From Topomyia yanbarensis (lineage: Eukaryota; Arthropoda; Insecta; Diptera; Culicidae), in the NCBI RefSeq assembly GCF_030247195.1, contig NC_080672.1, positions 69,419,771 to 69,483,770 on the forward strand: a DNA stretch of 64,000 nt, given 5' to 3'. Of this stretch, positions 23,641 to 36,566 are shown piece after piece (the first letter of the stretch is position 1; each line of letters begins with the position of its first letter). The notes under the pieces are model-generated. The model was not told the DNA's origin. It worked only from the letters and a program-made list of their open reading frames with translations, and made no database searches. The translations under genes and the position numbers were made by a program.

Positions 23641-24315
23641 CGGATTGAATTCAAAACTACAGCATGTAACGCGCAAAGCTGCTTGTGAACTTTCGTCTGG
23701 TTATTCTTATGGTTGTGTATGCGTTGGGTTGGAATGCTCATGCCAAAATATTTTCGGTGATTTGTAGGTACTCAGGCTAATGAGCCTGTAGGTGTACAAG
23801 TTTGATATATCGGATATATGTGATGCAATTCTTAACAATAAGGTATCTGATAACATGATTCTGTCGGCATTTATAAAGCACGGGCGGACTGAACTGGATT
23901 TGAAAAATGGTAAACAAACTATGGAGATGGGAGTTTAAATTTGAGTGGAGGAGCAGATTGAGTTATATTAGAGCAAATTCAGTTTTGATTTGTATTCAAA
24001 TAGTTGCGAAGCGGTTTTTATTGTTATCACAGGTTTGCAAGCATAAGTATTTTATATCAATTAAATTACTAAGGGCATATTCAGCAGCGTATGGTTTTAT
24101 ACAGGCGTTTCAAAGTGGAACCGGAACGGAAACAATCACATCCCTGGGATAAGTCGATAGTTTTGTAGATTAAAAGTGCACGATCTCGAAAATAGTTTCA
24201 TTTTTGATATCACCATGGTCGTGTCCTGTACAAAACTTTTGAATTATTTTGTGCTTAGAAGATAGTAGCTAAACTATTTGGATTGAACGTGAGCATTGCA
24301 TCCAACTATATGCAT
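23641..24315. other. Unassigned AT-rich stretch
   Basis: No domain-bearing frame, repeat or RNA gene seen. Confidence 0.4.
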
Positions 24316-25112
24316 TAGGGTGGCACAAAAATTAGATTCCAGCTCCGAGCAACTTTTTAGTTACCATTTGGGTCCTAGAACAACTCTGCAAAGTCTTAGC
24401 TCGATCGGTGAAACTAAATTTTTGCGCCCACTGTTTAAAGTTTACATGGGATTTTGCATAGGAAAATTACCTTTAACAAAATAATTCGTCCAGGAGTCGC
24501 CCATTACTTCCAAAAAATAAATCGTCATGTGGCTTTTATAGGAAATTTTATAAAGAAACAGTCTCGAAAACCACGAAACGATCTGACGCTTGAGAAAAAA
24601 AAGTTATTAAGCAGAAACCGATTGATGCTCTGACGATTGATAAAATATTCATTTTTTCTAGCACCACTGCTGTTGGTTGTCCGATTATACGTAATTTTGT
24701 TTTAGTCCTCTCTTAATGTGTCTAAATCGTTTATCTAGACTATTTGGCCACTTTGCAAGAGTTTAAGGGATAAATTGAGGATTCTTTTGTACATAATAAG
24801 AGAAAGTTAAAAAATTTGTATATACAGACCGTCAGAAGCAGTGATGCTATAAAAGTTAAATTTTCATCAATCTTCAGGGCATCAATCGGTTATTGCTTAA
24901 TAACTTTTTCCACAAGCATCAGATCGTTTTTCAATCTTCCAGACTTTGTTTCCTTGACAAATTTCCTATAAAATCGGACATCTACTTATTTTTAAGAGAT
25001 AACGGGCGACTCTTGGAAGAATAAATTTGCCAAAGACAATTTTTCCATACGAAATCCCATGTAAATTTTAAACCGTGGGCGCAAAAATATAGTTTCACCG
25101 ATGGAGCTAAAA
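24316..25112. mobile_element. Palindromic hAT-like element, right end truncated
   Basis: The left end reads TAGGGTGGCAC (24,316-24,326), a hAT-style terminus. The left arm (to about 24,660) and the right arm (about 24,838-25,112) are inverted copies. Examples are 'TCGGTGAAACTAAATTTTTG' on the left against its complement near 25,090, and 'TTATTAAGCAGAAACCGATT' against the complement near 24,890. The right arm stops before the outermost 90 bases, so the TSD cannot be checked. There is no transposase. Confidence 0.68.
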
Positions 25113-26184
25113 ATTCTATTCGTCCATGATACTTTTTGGTAATCGAGCTAAGGTAGCGGAAGTTATCAAGTCATAAGGCGATGCTAGAGGCTTTCTGAGG
25201 TGGTTACAATTTTCGGTATGGTGAACTACAACGTACAAATTCAAGTCATTAGCGTTTACTAGTATCCAATGTACTCTACATAGAGCATTTACTTCTACGC
25301 CATATACATCCTTGATGAACATCGCGAACAATTACGTTCTCACTTTGCTTCCTTGTGTGACTCAAGATTTATTGCTAAATTTGGAAGCAATTTACCCGCC
25401 TTACAAATGTCAGCCCTCTAGTGGCTAGCACATACTAAATCTTAGTCGAAATGCCCGCAATTTTCATACAAGGAAGCTACGTAGCACAGTTGATGTTTGT
25501 TTTATTCTTCAACGGCCCAAGTCGTCAAGTTTGGAAAGCGCTTCATCACGATATTTAATTGAGCATGTGCAAACTGGAATGGTTGTTAATAAATACCTCA
25601 GGATTGTAATATCGGAATTATATCTGACTTTCAAGTAATATTATACAATCAATTTTGTATTTGATCAGAAATAAGTGTGTTTTAGGAAATCAGGGGTCTA
25701 AGAAACTATAGCAGAAATTATGAAATAGGCGTGTATTTTACGGTTCCAGAAGAAACGTTTGCGTCCGATAATTGTGCGATTCGTAGCATTTGAAGTTCCA
25801 AGGTACTAAGGTAAGATAATTGAACAGAAATCCTCGATATCAGTTGCTCCAACAACATGTTAAAAATTCGTTTTTGATCCAATTATGGTATAATTTTGAC
25901 ATACTTTTATTCCAACTGAGAGAAAAATGAAATAAATATTTGCAATAGAATTACAAGACACTGATTTTTTGGGGGCTTGTCACTCGTCGTGCCACTGTGT
26001 GTCATCACGAGATAAACGAGCTGGAGCCCGTGAACTGTGGTTTTTGCGATTCCATCTTCAACATCAACCAGCAGTGTTGTAAATTCGCGTGAACAGAGAG
26101 TTATTTTCACAGGGCAGAACAATGTATATCTGCGCCATTCAACCGCCCATATCAACATCTACGTTCAACAAAAACCATCAAATT
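25113..26184. other. Unassigned stretch before the LINE
   Basis: Short opposing ORFs without domains. The last 200 bases may be the 5' untranslated part or ORF1 remnant of the LINE that starts at about 26,185. Confidence 0.35.
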
Positions 26185-28240
26185 GTTGACGGCGTGCACA
26201 TATGACCAAAATGTGAGAGGACTGCGTACCAAAATAGACGAATTATTCCTTGCTGTGAACGACTGCCAATATGGCATAATTGTACAGTAAAATGTGTACA
26301 GAGTACAATGTGTACAGAAGCGATCGCGATAAGCGAAATAGTCGTAAAATGTCTGGCGCAGAAAGACTCATAGCTGTTCACAGGAATTTGGCATATGCAG
26401 TGATACCCGTTGATGGATGTGCGAACTTCAAACTCGTGTTTGCCCAGATTCAAATGATAGACTGTTTTCTGCACATATGTGCCGGCTATATCCCTCCAGA
26501 TGTTCGAAGAAGATCATCATTTGTTAAATGTTTTGCTGAAACTATTTGCAACAGACTCGATAATGCAGGCATCGACGATTTGAGCCTTGTCTGTGGCGAT
26601 TTCAACCGGGCAGACATCCAGTGAACCTTGAATGAAAACTGCGTTATTACAGCCCAACCCGACAGTATCTTTGAATGATGTTTCAACAACTGCTTCTACT
26701 GAAATATGCTAACTATTTTCGACAAACTTTTCAAGTGTGTTCAATAATCACCTCGAGTCTAACGAGGAAGCTATTGTTGCTGCTGCCAATGTCCCTGAAA
26801 ATCTTTTGCAGTGTTAATGCGCCACAAATCTCCTAGCACTCTATTCGTAAGGCTGCTCGAAAGTTTAGGCAGTCAACAGCTCCAGAACCTGATGGGATAC
26901 CGATAGTCGTTTACAAAAAGTTCATTGAAAAGATTATGGCTCCGTCAACAAGCATATTTTGTTCTCGGTGCAGAAGAAAAACGAAATGTAGCTAATTATC
27001 GCGGAATAACATCGTAATGTGCTGGGTCTAAATTGCTCGAATCGATAATCTACGAACATCTTCTGTTTGATACAAAGGCCTATTAATATTTCCGATCCGT
27101 ATGGTTTTTATCCAGGTCGATCTGTGACAGCCAATCTGCTCGGTTTCACATCAGTTTGCATAAATAACTTAGAAAATTGGAAGCAAGTTGACGCTATATA
27201 CACTGACCTCAAAGCTGAATTTGACAGGATTGGGCATCACATACTTCTGTATAAGTTATCTAGGCTCGGTACATCAGATATAATCTTGCAATGGTTAGAG
27301 TCCTACTCGGATCGTTGACATCAGAGTGGTTCGACAACAAGTCCGGCATTCCACAAGGTAGCAATCTGCGACCATTGCTATTCGCTTTGTATTTCAACGA
27401 TGTTGCTGTGCTGCTGGGAATCGGTTGCAGTTTTTTCTATGCTGACGATTTGAAAATATATGTGGCAGTTGAAAATCCAGTTGATTGTCAAAAGCATCAA
27501 AATCGACTAAATGTTTCTATGAGTTGGTGTGAAATAAACCGGATGTCCCTCAGCAACAACAAATGCGTGGTGATAAGCTTCTATCGATGTGCAGAACCAA
27601 TACTGGTAACCTATAAGACGTGTAATTCAGGTCAGTGACTTGAGAGTGCTACTGGACAATCTAATTTTTAATTCTCACCGGACGGATATCATCGATCGAA
27701 CCAATCGCCAACCAAGATTTATCAAGCGAACAACCAGAGAACTTACTGACATCAATTGTTTGAAGTCACTATTTTTTGTTGGTTCGTTCCATTCTGGAAT
27801 CTTCGTCCGCTGATTGGAGTGCGTATCATGGTTCGTGAATTGCAAAAATTTAACGTGTACAAAAAAGATTTGTTCATTTCGCCCTACGATAGCTTCCTTG
27901 AAAGGATGCGATCAACCTTCCACCCTATATTGATCGGTGTCGTCTGCTTGCGATCGAGTCGCTGGAGCAACGCCGTAAAGTCCAACAAGCTATGTTCGCT
28001 GAAAAAAAGATTCTAAATGGAGAAAAATCGCTAGACCGTTTCATCTTTCGTCTATATCCCTAAATGCTCCTAACCGAGTTCAATGACGAACATTCGACTC
28101 GATGCTGGCAGTGCCATTCTACCGTTCTCTTTTTGGTTTTCATGAGCCAATTTGAGCAATTATTCGTGCATTCAATAATGTGTGCGATCAATTTGATTAT
28201 GGGATTTCTTCTACAACGTTTATAACAAGAGTGTTACGTT
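26185..28240 (+). pseudogene. Jockey/CR1-like LINE ORF2 (endonuclease + reverse transcriptase), decayed
   Basis: Domains appear in order. The endonuclease start YDQNVRGLRTKIDELFLAVN is near 26,200; YNVYRSDRD..NSRKMSG and the block CGDFN (near 26,595) follow. The RT block A is AIYTDLKAEFDRIGH (about 27,200), block B is SGIPQGSNLRPLLF (about 27,340), and block C FYADDLKIY carries an intact YADD at 27,438-27,449. A C-terminal tail with 'FHEPIxAIIRAFNNVCDQFD' is at about 28,140-28,200. The order and wording fit Jockey/CR1-group LINEs. Multiple stops and frameshifts, including one at about 27,300 and a deletion between endonuclease and RT, inactivate it despite the intact YADD. Confidence 0.8.
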
Positions 28241-29690
28241 CAGTACTCTTTTTTAGTATTTTTAATAGGAATAAAAAATGCTCCGAAGCGCAAAAGTGAT
28301 TGTCGCACAGCTAAGCAACCACGTCGTCCGGAATGCACAATTACAATTCCACACTCTGGCGACGACGAAGACATCGAAGAAGTCATTCGCAAGTACAAAG
28401 CCAGACGCAACTGCTGAAAAAACATGGTTTATGAGAAAAACAAATTTTAGTAACTCACAGCCTCGGTTTTTTTCAAAATAAAATGAAACGAAAAGGGATA
28501 CCGGGGGTAAAACGAGCTACAACTTTACATATCAGGTTGGTCAAAATGCTCGAAATGTTTACATATGAGTCACGCATATTAGAGTAAAGCTAAATAAACA
28601 GATCGAAACAAAATTTGTTGTTTTTCATAATTCTTTACCACTGTGCGCGGGTCACAATTGAAATCGGGACCAAAGTTACAGAAGCGGAATCGAAAACGTG
28701 CTCGTGACTACCGGTCAGGCGGTACCGGCTTTCCGCTTTGCCGGCGTACCAATATTGAAATTGTAAAGTTAGCTGCTACTTTTGTCCCATTTCATTGCCT
28801 CTTGTTGATCTTTGATGATTGAATGTAAAAAAAAAAATTGCAAATAAATTCACTCACATAAATTGTTTGTTTGAAATAAGTTGATTTTAATGATTTCCTT
28901 TTTTCGATTTCTCTCTTCCAGGTATGATTCCAGAACGGGCTTTCGGAACATCTCTTGTCAAGTAATTGTTATATGCATTACATCACGAATTGTCCCTTGC
29001 CAAAATACCATACAAATGAGCTGCGACACAGATTTGGCATAATAAGCGGCTTCGCCGCCCACGCCCCTATCGGTTTGATTAATTTTAATGGCATTCATGA
29101 TGCCGTGAATGGAACAAGTGCGCATAGTATCAGAACGCATGCATGCATGAACACCGACAATGGAATTATTGTCACTGTAATTTAACCCCCTTTCCACTTA
29201 CCCTTACTCATTTGTTAACCATAGCCGATGCTTCTTGCTGCATTATGGTATTATCTTCGGTCTTCGTGCGATACAAAATAAATGAACTAAGCACTGTCAA
29301 ACCCTCTTTACAGAGGCAGTGGACCGGCTCCCAATTTTCACCAGAGTGCTCCTATTTCAGGCTCGGATAGACAAATGGTAGCATTTATTTCCAAATGTTT
29401 CTATTGTCATATTTGCTAAAGTTGGACATTAACCCTCCGGAAGTCTCGTTAGTGGCTCTCCAAACTAACAGCCGCTTGTGTTCATGGACAATTTCATTGA
29501 ACTAGCTGAACCTTTTGAAATCAACTGATAAACTCTATTCAGCAATCTGTTTCATTTGGAACTGGCTTACACCTGTTCTAACGATGAAATTGGATATTTT
29601 AACAAATTGGTCCAAAAATCTCTGATCTTTTAGTTTCGGCATTTCCGACTAAAGATTAGACAACGACGCCTGCCATTCGTCGATTCCATA
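28241..29690. other. Unassigned stretch, no gene called
   Basis: ORFs are at most 79 codons and overlap on both strands. A solitary piggyBac-like start, TTAACCCTCCGGAAGTC, occurs at about 29,431 with no matching right end found. Confidence 0.35.
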
Positions 29691-29694
29691 TTAA

Positions 29695-29995
29695 CCCTCT
29701 GATGTCCAAATTTTAGATTTTTTAAAAAGAGCTATTGGAAAACATATTGCCGATTCACGAAATTTGCGGCATTTTTTATTATTTCCTTTAAGATTCCCAA
29801 CACTGTTATTTGATGGATAAGATTTTTTGGCTAATTTGTAGATCGTTCACAACAGGATTTCATAACCACAGAGCAGTACCAATTAGCGACATGAACGTAT
29901 TTTTTTTAAATTGACAACTTACAATTATTGTGCTTTGAATGTTTTGCAACAAACTAGCCGTAACTCGCCGAAAGGCGGGGTTGGTCCGCAGAGGG
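29695..29995. mobile_element. piggyBac-type MITE with TTAA target sites
   Basis: The 301-bp element begins CCCTCTGATGTCC and, on the opposite strand at its right end, CCCTCTGCGGACC. TTAA is present on both sides at 29,691-29,694 and 29,996-29,999. The TSD and CCC terminus fit piggyBac. It is a different subfamily from the element at 14,023, whose termini read CCCTTTCATGCCC. No ORF. Confidence 0.82.
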
Positions 29996-29999
29996 TTAA

Positions 30000-30927
30000 G
30001 CTGACTTGTCACCGGTTCGTGCTGCTGCTGCAACCTTCATCATTCTCAGCGTCCCCACCGGCATACAGATGAATATCGAACCAGTTTGGAGTCACGAGGC
30101 GCTAAAATCGATAACTACCAACTAAATGGTGACTTGTGGAAAGCGACGAAAGAATCGAGGTTAATTGAAGAACGGGTTAGCACCACCGATCGTGTTTTGG
30201 GCCTTCCTTGCATTCTCCCGCGTCAAACGAGGCTGGAGCAGACATTCACAGAGCTGCTTCGAAGAATGGTTTGAAACCGATCGACGAAAAAACGACCCGC
30301 AGGTGGCACCAACGGATGGTCGGGTGTCGTTAAAATTGTCGTCAATGTATTTTGACACTACGGCTTACAGAAGGTTTTGGGTACTACCATTCCAACGCGG
30401 TGGGAGGGGGATTGGTAACGCGTACAGGTTCATTACCGACTTGCTTTATGAGTTCTACAATTTTTTACGTCGGGGCTACTCAATAGGACTTCATCAACAT
30501 TCATTGCTTGTTCGATTCAAAGCCGTACGGACTTCGAACGTTGATCGGTTGGTGATCTGACGGAAACTAAACTATAGTTATTCTCTTTTAACCGAATTAG
30601 ATCTAATTGTCACTGAAACCTTGGCTTATTGTAACATGTTAAACCGTTAGCATGAAATGAAAAGTATCGTATTTATTAAAAATAAATTTCAGGAGAAACA
30701 AGCGAAAGAAATACTCTATGTACGCAGTTTTTCAGTGCGCGCGTGTATTATTTTTTTTCGTCGGAGAAAAAATTATCCGCCTGAGGATCATTTAGTAATA
30801 TTTCTATAAAAGTTTCCGGCTTCGTATCGAATTGGTTTTGGAAGTAAATTGATGCTTTGTACTGGTCTTTCCGTAGTGTGTGCGGTCAGTTTACAGAATT
30901 GAAGATTGACTATTTGAACTTCATAAG
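30000..30927. other. Unassigned stretch with a 131-codon frame of unknown meaning
   Basis: The plus-strand frame 30,165-30,560 is open for 131 codons. A 65-codon frame opposes it. Neither shows a domain or recognisable family motif. Composition is less AT-rich than the flanks. I do not call a gene. Confidence 0.3.
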
Positions 30928-30929
30928 TA

Positions 30930-31864
30930 GGGGAACATGGGGTGACTTGACCAGGTTTTCAGCTAAAATTGCATAAATCTCTAAAAAAGCCTTCAATCCC
31001 CCAAAAATCATCCAGATATAATGCGCAAAGTTATTGCGCGTCTTCACGATTTTTTGCAGAATTTTTAATTTCATTTTTGAAAAGTTACTAAAGTTTTTCT
31101 GGTCAAGTCTCCCCGCAATGGCGTGGGGAGATTTGACCAAGAGAATTTTGAAAAATCACAACAAAAAATAATGACATAAAACATACTGTAATTATTTTTT
31201 TCCCTATTGTCGAGATCCTTAGGTAGCAGTAAAAAATATAAAAGAGTTGATAAATTTTGATTTTTTTAAATGCATTTCTTTTTAAGGATTAACTGTACTG
31301 CTTGCATTGCATGTTCACACGTCACGAAATCAGTCCTACTATTGCTAACTTTGCTTACAAATTTTAAAATATAAAGACTTATGTTTGGGGTGGGATTTTT
31401 TTATGGCGTGATGAACATTAACAGTAGGTACCAAAGCATAATAAATATTAGGAATTTTGTATCTTTCTTCAGCTGATCGCCACTTGGTCAAGTCTCCCCA
31501 ACATTAGTTATTGCGTTCAATTTCATGCGAATTCTAGTAATAACTATTCCAATGTTCCAGTTTATGTAAAATCATTTCACTACTTCACAAGGATTAAGAT
31601 AGTATATTAGTCCTTTAATAGTAATTAGTAGTCGAGTAGATATGTCCATACAAAGTTTGATAAAAAATTACATCATTTATTGCAATTTTATTAATCACGT
31701 AATATTTTCTGCAAGGAAAGGATTTTTTACTCCAAACTTTCAAAATTACCTTAAAGGATCGAAACATGTATAAAAATATTTTTGAAAAAAAATTAAGAAT
31801 CGAATAGAAGACGCCATAGCCGAAAATAGAATTTTGCGCTTGGTCAAGTCTCCCCATGTTCCCC
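30930..31864. mobile_element. TA-flanked MITE (Tc1/mariner-like) with 26-bp TIRs
   Basis: The 935-bp element starts GGGGAACATGGGG followed by 'GACTTGACCA'-type sequence on both ends. The terminal inverted repeats are 26 bp with two mismatches. TA lies at 30,928-30,929 and 31,865-31,866. A shared 'GGTCAAGTCTCCCC' word also occurs internally at about 31,102, in the inverse form at about 31,124 and again at about 31,487. TA duplication suggests the Tc1/mariner superfamily. No transposase is visible. Confidence 0.72.
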
Positions 31865-31866
31865 TA

Positions 31867-32279
31867 CAAAACGTGGTTTAGCAGAAGTGCAATAATCCAG
31901 AGTCACGAATGATAGATTAGGGGGCCATCTAGCCTCAAACTCACCCCACGATCGCTCTGTTGTCAATTCTCGCGTAGAAATCTTTCGTAACGGTATCTAC
32001 TTCTCCGTTTTCCCAGAGAAATTTTGCAATAGAACATACACTATAGTTTAAGCCTAGTTTGTCGATTTAAATCGTTAATATAGACTAAGATAGACAATTG
32101 AAAGCTGGATTCTAGAGTGCAACAATTAGAAACATAGAACGGGAAATTAGTTTGAAGTTCAGTTATGAATTATTAAAACTAAATCAGTAAGATTATATCC
32201 CCTCTGCTTGCTAGAAGCCAGGCGTTACTTTTGCTCGTCCGTTTTGTCTTAACCGTCTAGGTTAAGATTTTTGAATTCC
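31867..32279. other. Unassigned AT-rich stretch
   Basis: Nothing recognised between the MITE and the start of the degenerate GATTCYG array. Confidence 0.4.
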
Positions 32280-34231
32280 AGTTCAACATTCTGTGTCTTT
32301 GTCCTAAAATTGGTTATTGATTTGTGTTTCTGGGATATGGTTATAATTTCGGATACTTATTCCGGAATCAAAACCATGATTCTCATTCCTGATTCCCGAT
32401 CCGGATTCTAATACAGAATTGCAAATACAAAATCTGAATTCCATTTCAGTTTTGGGATACCGATCCTCTTCTATCTGTTTCCTGTATACAACGCACTAAA
32501 GAAGACTATACGACGTAGTCAAAATACTAGTATCTTTTGATGGTGCAATACAAGTGCCTTTTATAATAATTATTAGTGCAATTCAACGGAAGACATCTCT
32601 CCTAAGAAGGATTTGGATATATATACAAATTAATATTCAGCTTCTAATTCTAAAAATGTATCTTTCAAAAATTGCTTTCAGATTCAGATTCCGGCATTTG
32701 AATCCAGAATTTTGATTCTGGCTGCTGACTGGATTTTAATCAAGATTTCCATTCTAGTTTATAATTTCTATTTTCTGATTCTAATTTCGTTTTTCAATTG
32801 AGAATTAATTCCGATTCCGTATTCTGATTTCAAATTGGCACATTAGTTCAGTTTTGCTGTTTCGAAAGAATATTAGACTTAGATTCCGCTTCTGGCTAGT
32901 GATTCCGGATTTGATCAAAATTGCTGACCTCAAATTCTGATTTAGAAATCCTTTTCAGAATTTATATTTCTTAAACTTACCCCTCACCCTCCCCGTTTGA
33001 TTCCGAATTATGATGCTGGTTACTGCTTTAGAATTTTAATCAAATTCATATTTCGGTTTCTAATTCCTGTATTTAATACGAGAGTCTGATTCCGAAATCT
33101 GATCTCAGTTTCTGAATAAAAATTTTAATAACAGTATGTGATTTTGTATTATGATCTTGAATTTTTATTGCAAATTCGATTCTTGATCTCAATTTATTTT
33201 TTTGGTTGATTCCGAAACCCAGTTTCCAATGCCGTATTCTGCTTTCGAACACTTATTTTCTTTTTTTTGTTGTGGATTCTGTTTTTAAATTTAGATTAAT
33301 TCAGACTTTGTTTGTAGCTTTTGGTAATGGATTTTGATTTCCGATACTGTTTTCAAAATTTTATTCAGATTTAAACTCCCACATCCTATTACGGATTCTC
33401 ATCTCGAAATCGATATCACATTCTGATCCATGATTTTGATTTTGATTTCGAAATTGTGATTTTGAATTCTGATTCGGAATACTGATTTCGGATTCTTCTA
33501 TGGAAATTCGGAATACTGATAACCGATTATAAAATTGGTTTCTGAATTCGGTTGCTTATATCTGATTTCGAATTAAATTCCAACTGTTTCAGGATTCTGC
33601 TTTCTAACTTTGGTTTCCAATACAGATACGGTTAATACTGTTTTCGCTCCCGATTTTGATTTCGATTTATTTCGAAGTCTTATTCCATTTTTCAGACTTG
33701 TAAATCTGATTCCACAACTAGATTTGGGTTCTAATTTAGGTTTGACATTTCGTATTCCAAATACCGATGCGGATTCATGATACTGTTTCTGACTTGTGAT
33801 TCCGGATTTTAGATTTGATTTCGAATTCTAATGTTGTTCCATATTCTAATTCGAATTTTCGGAATTCCAGTTCCAACTGAAAACTGATTCTGAATTTTGA
33901 TTGCAGTTTCTGACTCCAGATTGTCATCATCCAGGATGCTTAGGATATCAGATTCCAGAATCTTATCCCAGTTCCGGATCCTGATCCCAAAACTTTATCC
34001 GTTTGTTAATTACAAAATGAATGGTTCCTGATCGTCATTCGGAAGCTTGATTCCGGATTTGGATTCCGCTATCCATTCAGGTTTTTAAATATCAATATTT
34101 GATTCCATAATTTATTGTCAGATTTTGAATTGGGATTCCTAATCCTGATTTCAAATACAGGTGCTGAATTTTGATTGGGGTATCTGTTTCCCAATACAGA
34201 TTCCAGATTCCAATTCTGAATGCTGATATCG

Positions 34232-34291
34232 GATTGTGATTTCGGTATTAGTTTCCATCAGCACTCGGAAACAAATACCGAAATCACAATC
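34232..34291. repeat. 25-bp inverted repeat hairpin inside the array
   Basis: Arms at 34,232-34,256 and 34,267-34,291 are complementary with one mismatch, around a 10-base loop. The arm text (GATTGTGATTTCGG...) is array-like, so the second arm looks like an inverted copy of the first. Confidence 0.85.
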
Positions 34292-34530
34292 TGAGTTCTA
34301 GTATCTGATATTGGATTTATTTAAAGATTCTGCTTTCTGATTCCGACCTCAGATATTAATTGTACTAGATTCTGAATCCAGAACCCTGATTTCAAGTTCT
34401 TATTCCTTTATTCAATTTCGAAAATTGATTTCTTATTCCATGCTCTAATATATCACGATTTTATATGCCAATTAACTATTCTTGATTACAATATATACGC
34501 GAACGGAGGTCTTAGTGGAATGAACGTAAT

Positions 34531-34611
34531 GTTTCAAAGATTTTCTTCCATTTAATTCCACTATGTTTGAACATAACATAGTGGAATTAAATGGAAGAAA
34601 ATCTTTGAAAC
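34531..34611. repeat. Perfect 37-bp inverted repeat hairpin
   Basis: The left arm at 34,531-34,567 and right arm at 34,575-34,611 are exact complements separated by seven bases. The arm begins GTTTCAAAGATTTTCTTCC. Perfection within otherwise decayed sequence implies a recent origin, by template switching or foldback insertion. Confidence 0.92.
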
Positions 34612-36155
34612 TTTATTCTTGATTGTTATTTATGATTTAAATCAGAATTATACTTCACGATTATTTTTTTTGGGGACTCGGATTCCGGTATCTGAATTCG
34701 GATTTTGCTTTCGATCTTTGCTTCCAAATTCTGATTTCGGATTTTGCTTTCTGATATTTATTCTATTTGGGGATTCTAATGCTGTATTTTGATTTCGGAG
34801 GCCTATTCCCGGTCGTATTTCTGATTTCGGAATCTAATTTCCATTTTTTTTCAATGTGGATACGTACGATGGTTTATTTAGAATTTGATTTCTGATTGTA
34901 TTTCCGGATAGTGATTCCGAATTAATTCTGATGTCGGATTAAACCTTCCGGTTCGGATTCCACAATCTTGTCCCAAATTTGAATTCCAGACTCAGACTGA
35001 AATGTGTTTTTCAGGTTTCTGATTTCTTATTCGAACTCTGAATTTCGATTCTAAATTATTGCCGGATTCTGATGCTGGATTCTTATCCTTGGTTGTAATC
35101 ATGGTTTCTGGTTTAGTATTCTGAATTCGGATTTTGACTCTGATTCTGGTTCCTGATTCTAAATTTTTATTCCTTTTTTCTATTTTCAATTCCGGATTTT
35201 GATTCCACTTTATTGGTACGGATTCTGATTGCGAATTCCGATTGCAGTTTCTAAATCCGGATTCTAATTTTGTAATCGGATTCCAGATTCTCATTAATTT
35301 TGCGGAAACTGATCAATTTTTCACATACTGATTCATGTTTATAACTTCAAAACCTGATATTGGGTTTCAATTATCAGCTAGGTCGTTCCAGATTCTGTTT
35401 CATTTCGTTACCGGATTTTGGTCTCTAATCCTGGAATCGGATTTTGGATGCTGAGTCTCGGTATTTTTCCCTGATCTCAGATTGCAGATTTTGTTTCGAG
35501 TTCTGGTTTCAGATTTGGATTTCGATTTAGAATTCTAGATTCTAGATTTTTTATTCGGCCTCCACAATGGGATTACCAATTCTGATTCTCGCAGATTTCA
35601 TTGACTGATTACGGATTTTGATTCCCGTTTCTGAGTTCGGATTCTGATTACATATCTTGATTCCGGATTCTGCTTCCGGATTCTGCTTCAAGATTCGTTT
35701 TTCGAAAACAGCTTTTGGATACTGATTTTAAACCCTGAATCTTATTGAAGACCACACATATCAAGAAGACAGACATCTCTTTCCTTCTCCCATACAAATG
35801 AGAAGCGGCAGATATTACAGCGCCATAATTGTAGGAAGGTATGAAGTTGAATTTAAAGATAGATATGTGTGTGTATATCACTACAGCAAGCCCAAACTTT
35901 ACTCGGAAGCGTTGTTGCTCTTACTGTTTTGGACAGAGTTGCCAGTCTTCTTAATATGTGGTCCTTATTATTATCCCAGATTCTTATTTTTGATCCAGCT
36001 TCAAATTATGAATCCCCATTCTGTTTTCAAAATGTGATTCCGTGCTATAATTTTGCATTTATATTCTCCAATTACCGATTATGTTTCCACTTCTTGGTTC
36101 CGGAATTCTGATTCCGGTTTTATGGTGATTCGGAATGTTATTGTTATTCTAGATT

Positions 36156-36440
36156 AGTGGTTTTCATCCTTTTTCGTTCCATGTCCCCCTTTCCGAATAT
36201 TGATCACCATGATGTACCCTTTCTGAACCATCATTACCCTTTCAGGAATTTTTTTTCAATTGGATAAAAAAAACATAATTTTACAATCATAGACCTGCTC
36301 CTGAGCACACTCAGTAAACATCTCAATTCTTAACACACTGACATAAATATAACAGCAAATATCCGACGAGATTGTTAGGATAACAAGTGAAAATTCACCC
36401 TCTAAAATAGTCTAATTCACCTCCAGTGGAAAACAGATGT
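36156..36440. mobile_element. Possible hAT-type MITE
   Basis: The left end AGTGGTTTTCATCCTTTTT resembles hAT termini of the CAGTGGTTCTCAACC type. The right end has TTTTCCACTGG on the opposite strand, but offset by several bases. Flanks TCTAGATT (36,148-36,155) and CCTAGATT (36,441-36,448) agree in 7 of 8 positions. CTAGATTCTG-like words are part of the host array, so the apparent TSD may be coincidence. The insert itself is clearly unlike the array. Confidence 0.35.
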
Positions 36441-36566
36441 CCTAGATTCTGATTCCGGATTCTTCCCAAAAATCTTATTCTGGTATTTGATCCAAAAATC
36501 TTATCCATGATCTTAATTCCACATTTTGGTTCCAGATTCTAGTAGTTCCTGTATCAAGCTCCGAGT

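Noticed and set aside
28268..28417. Short frame with acidic patch (HSGDDEDIEEVIRKYKARRNC)-like content after the LINE
   Set aside because: It reads somewhat like real protein, but there is no in-frame start, it is under 50 codons, and no family is recognisable.
29431..29460. Third piggyBac-type element starting TTAACCCTCCGG
   Set aside because: Only one end is visible; no matching inverted end at a second TTAA was found.
30165..30560. 131-codon plus-strand ORF as a gene
   Set aside because: No recognisable motif and an opposing ORF in the same place; length is within chance for this GC content.
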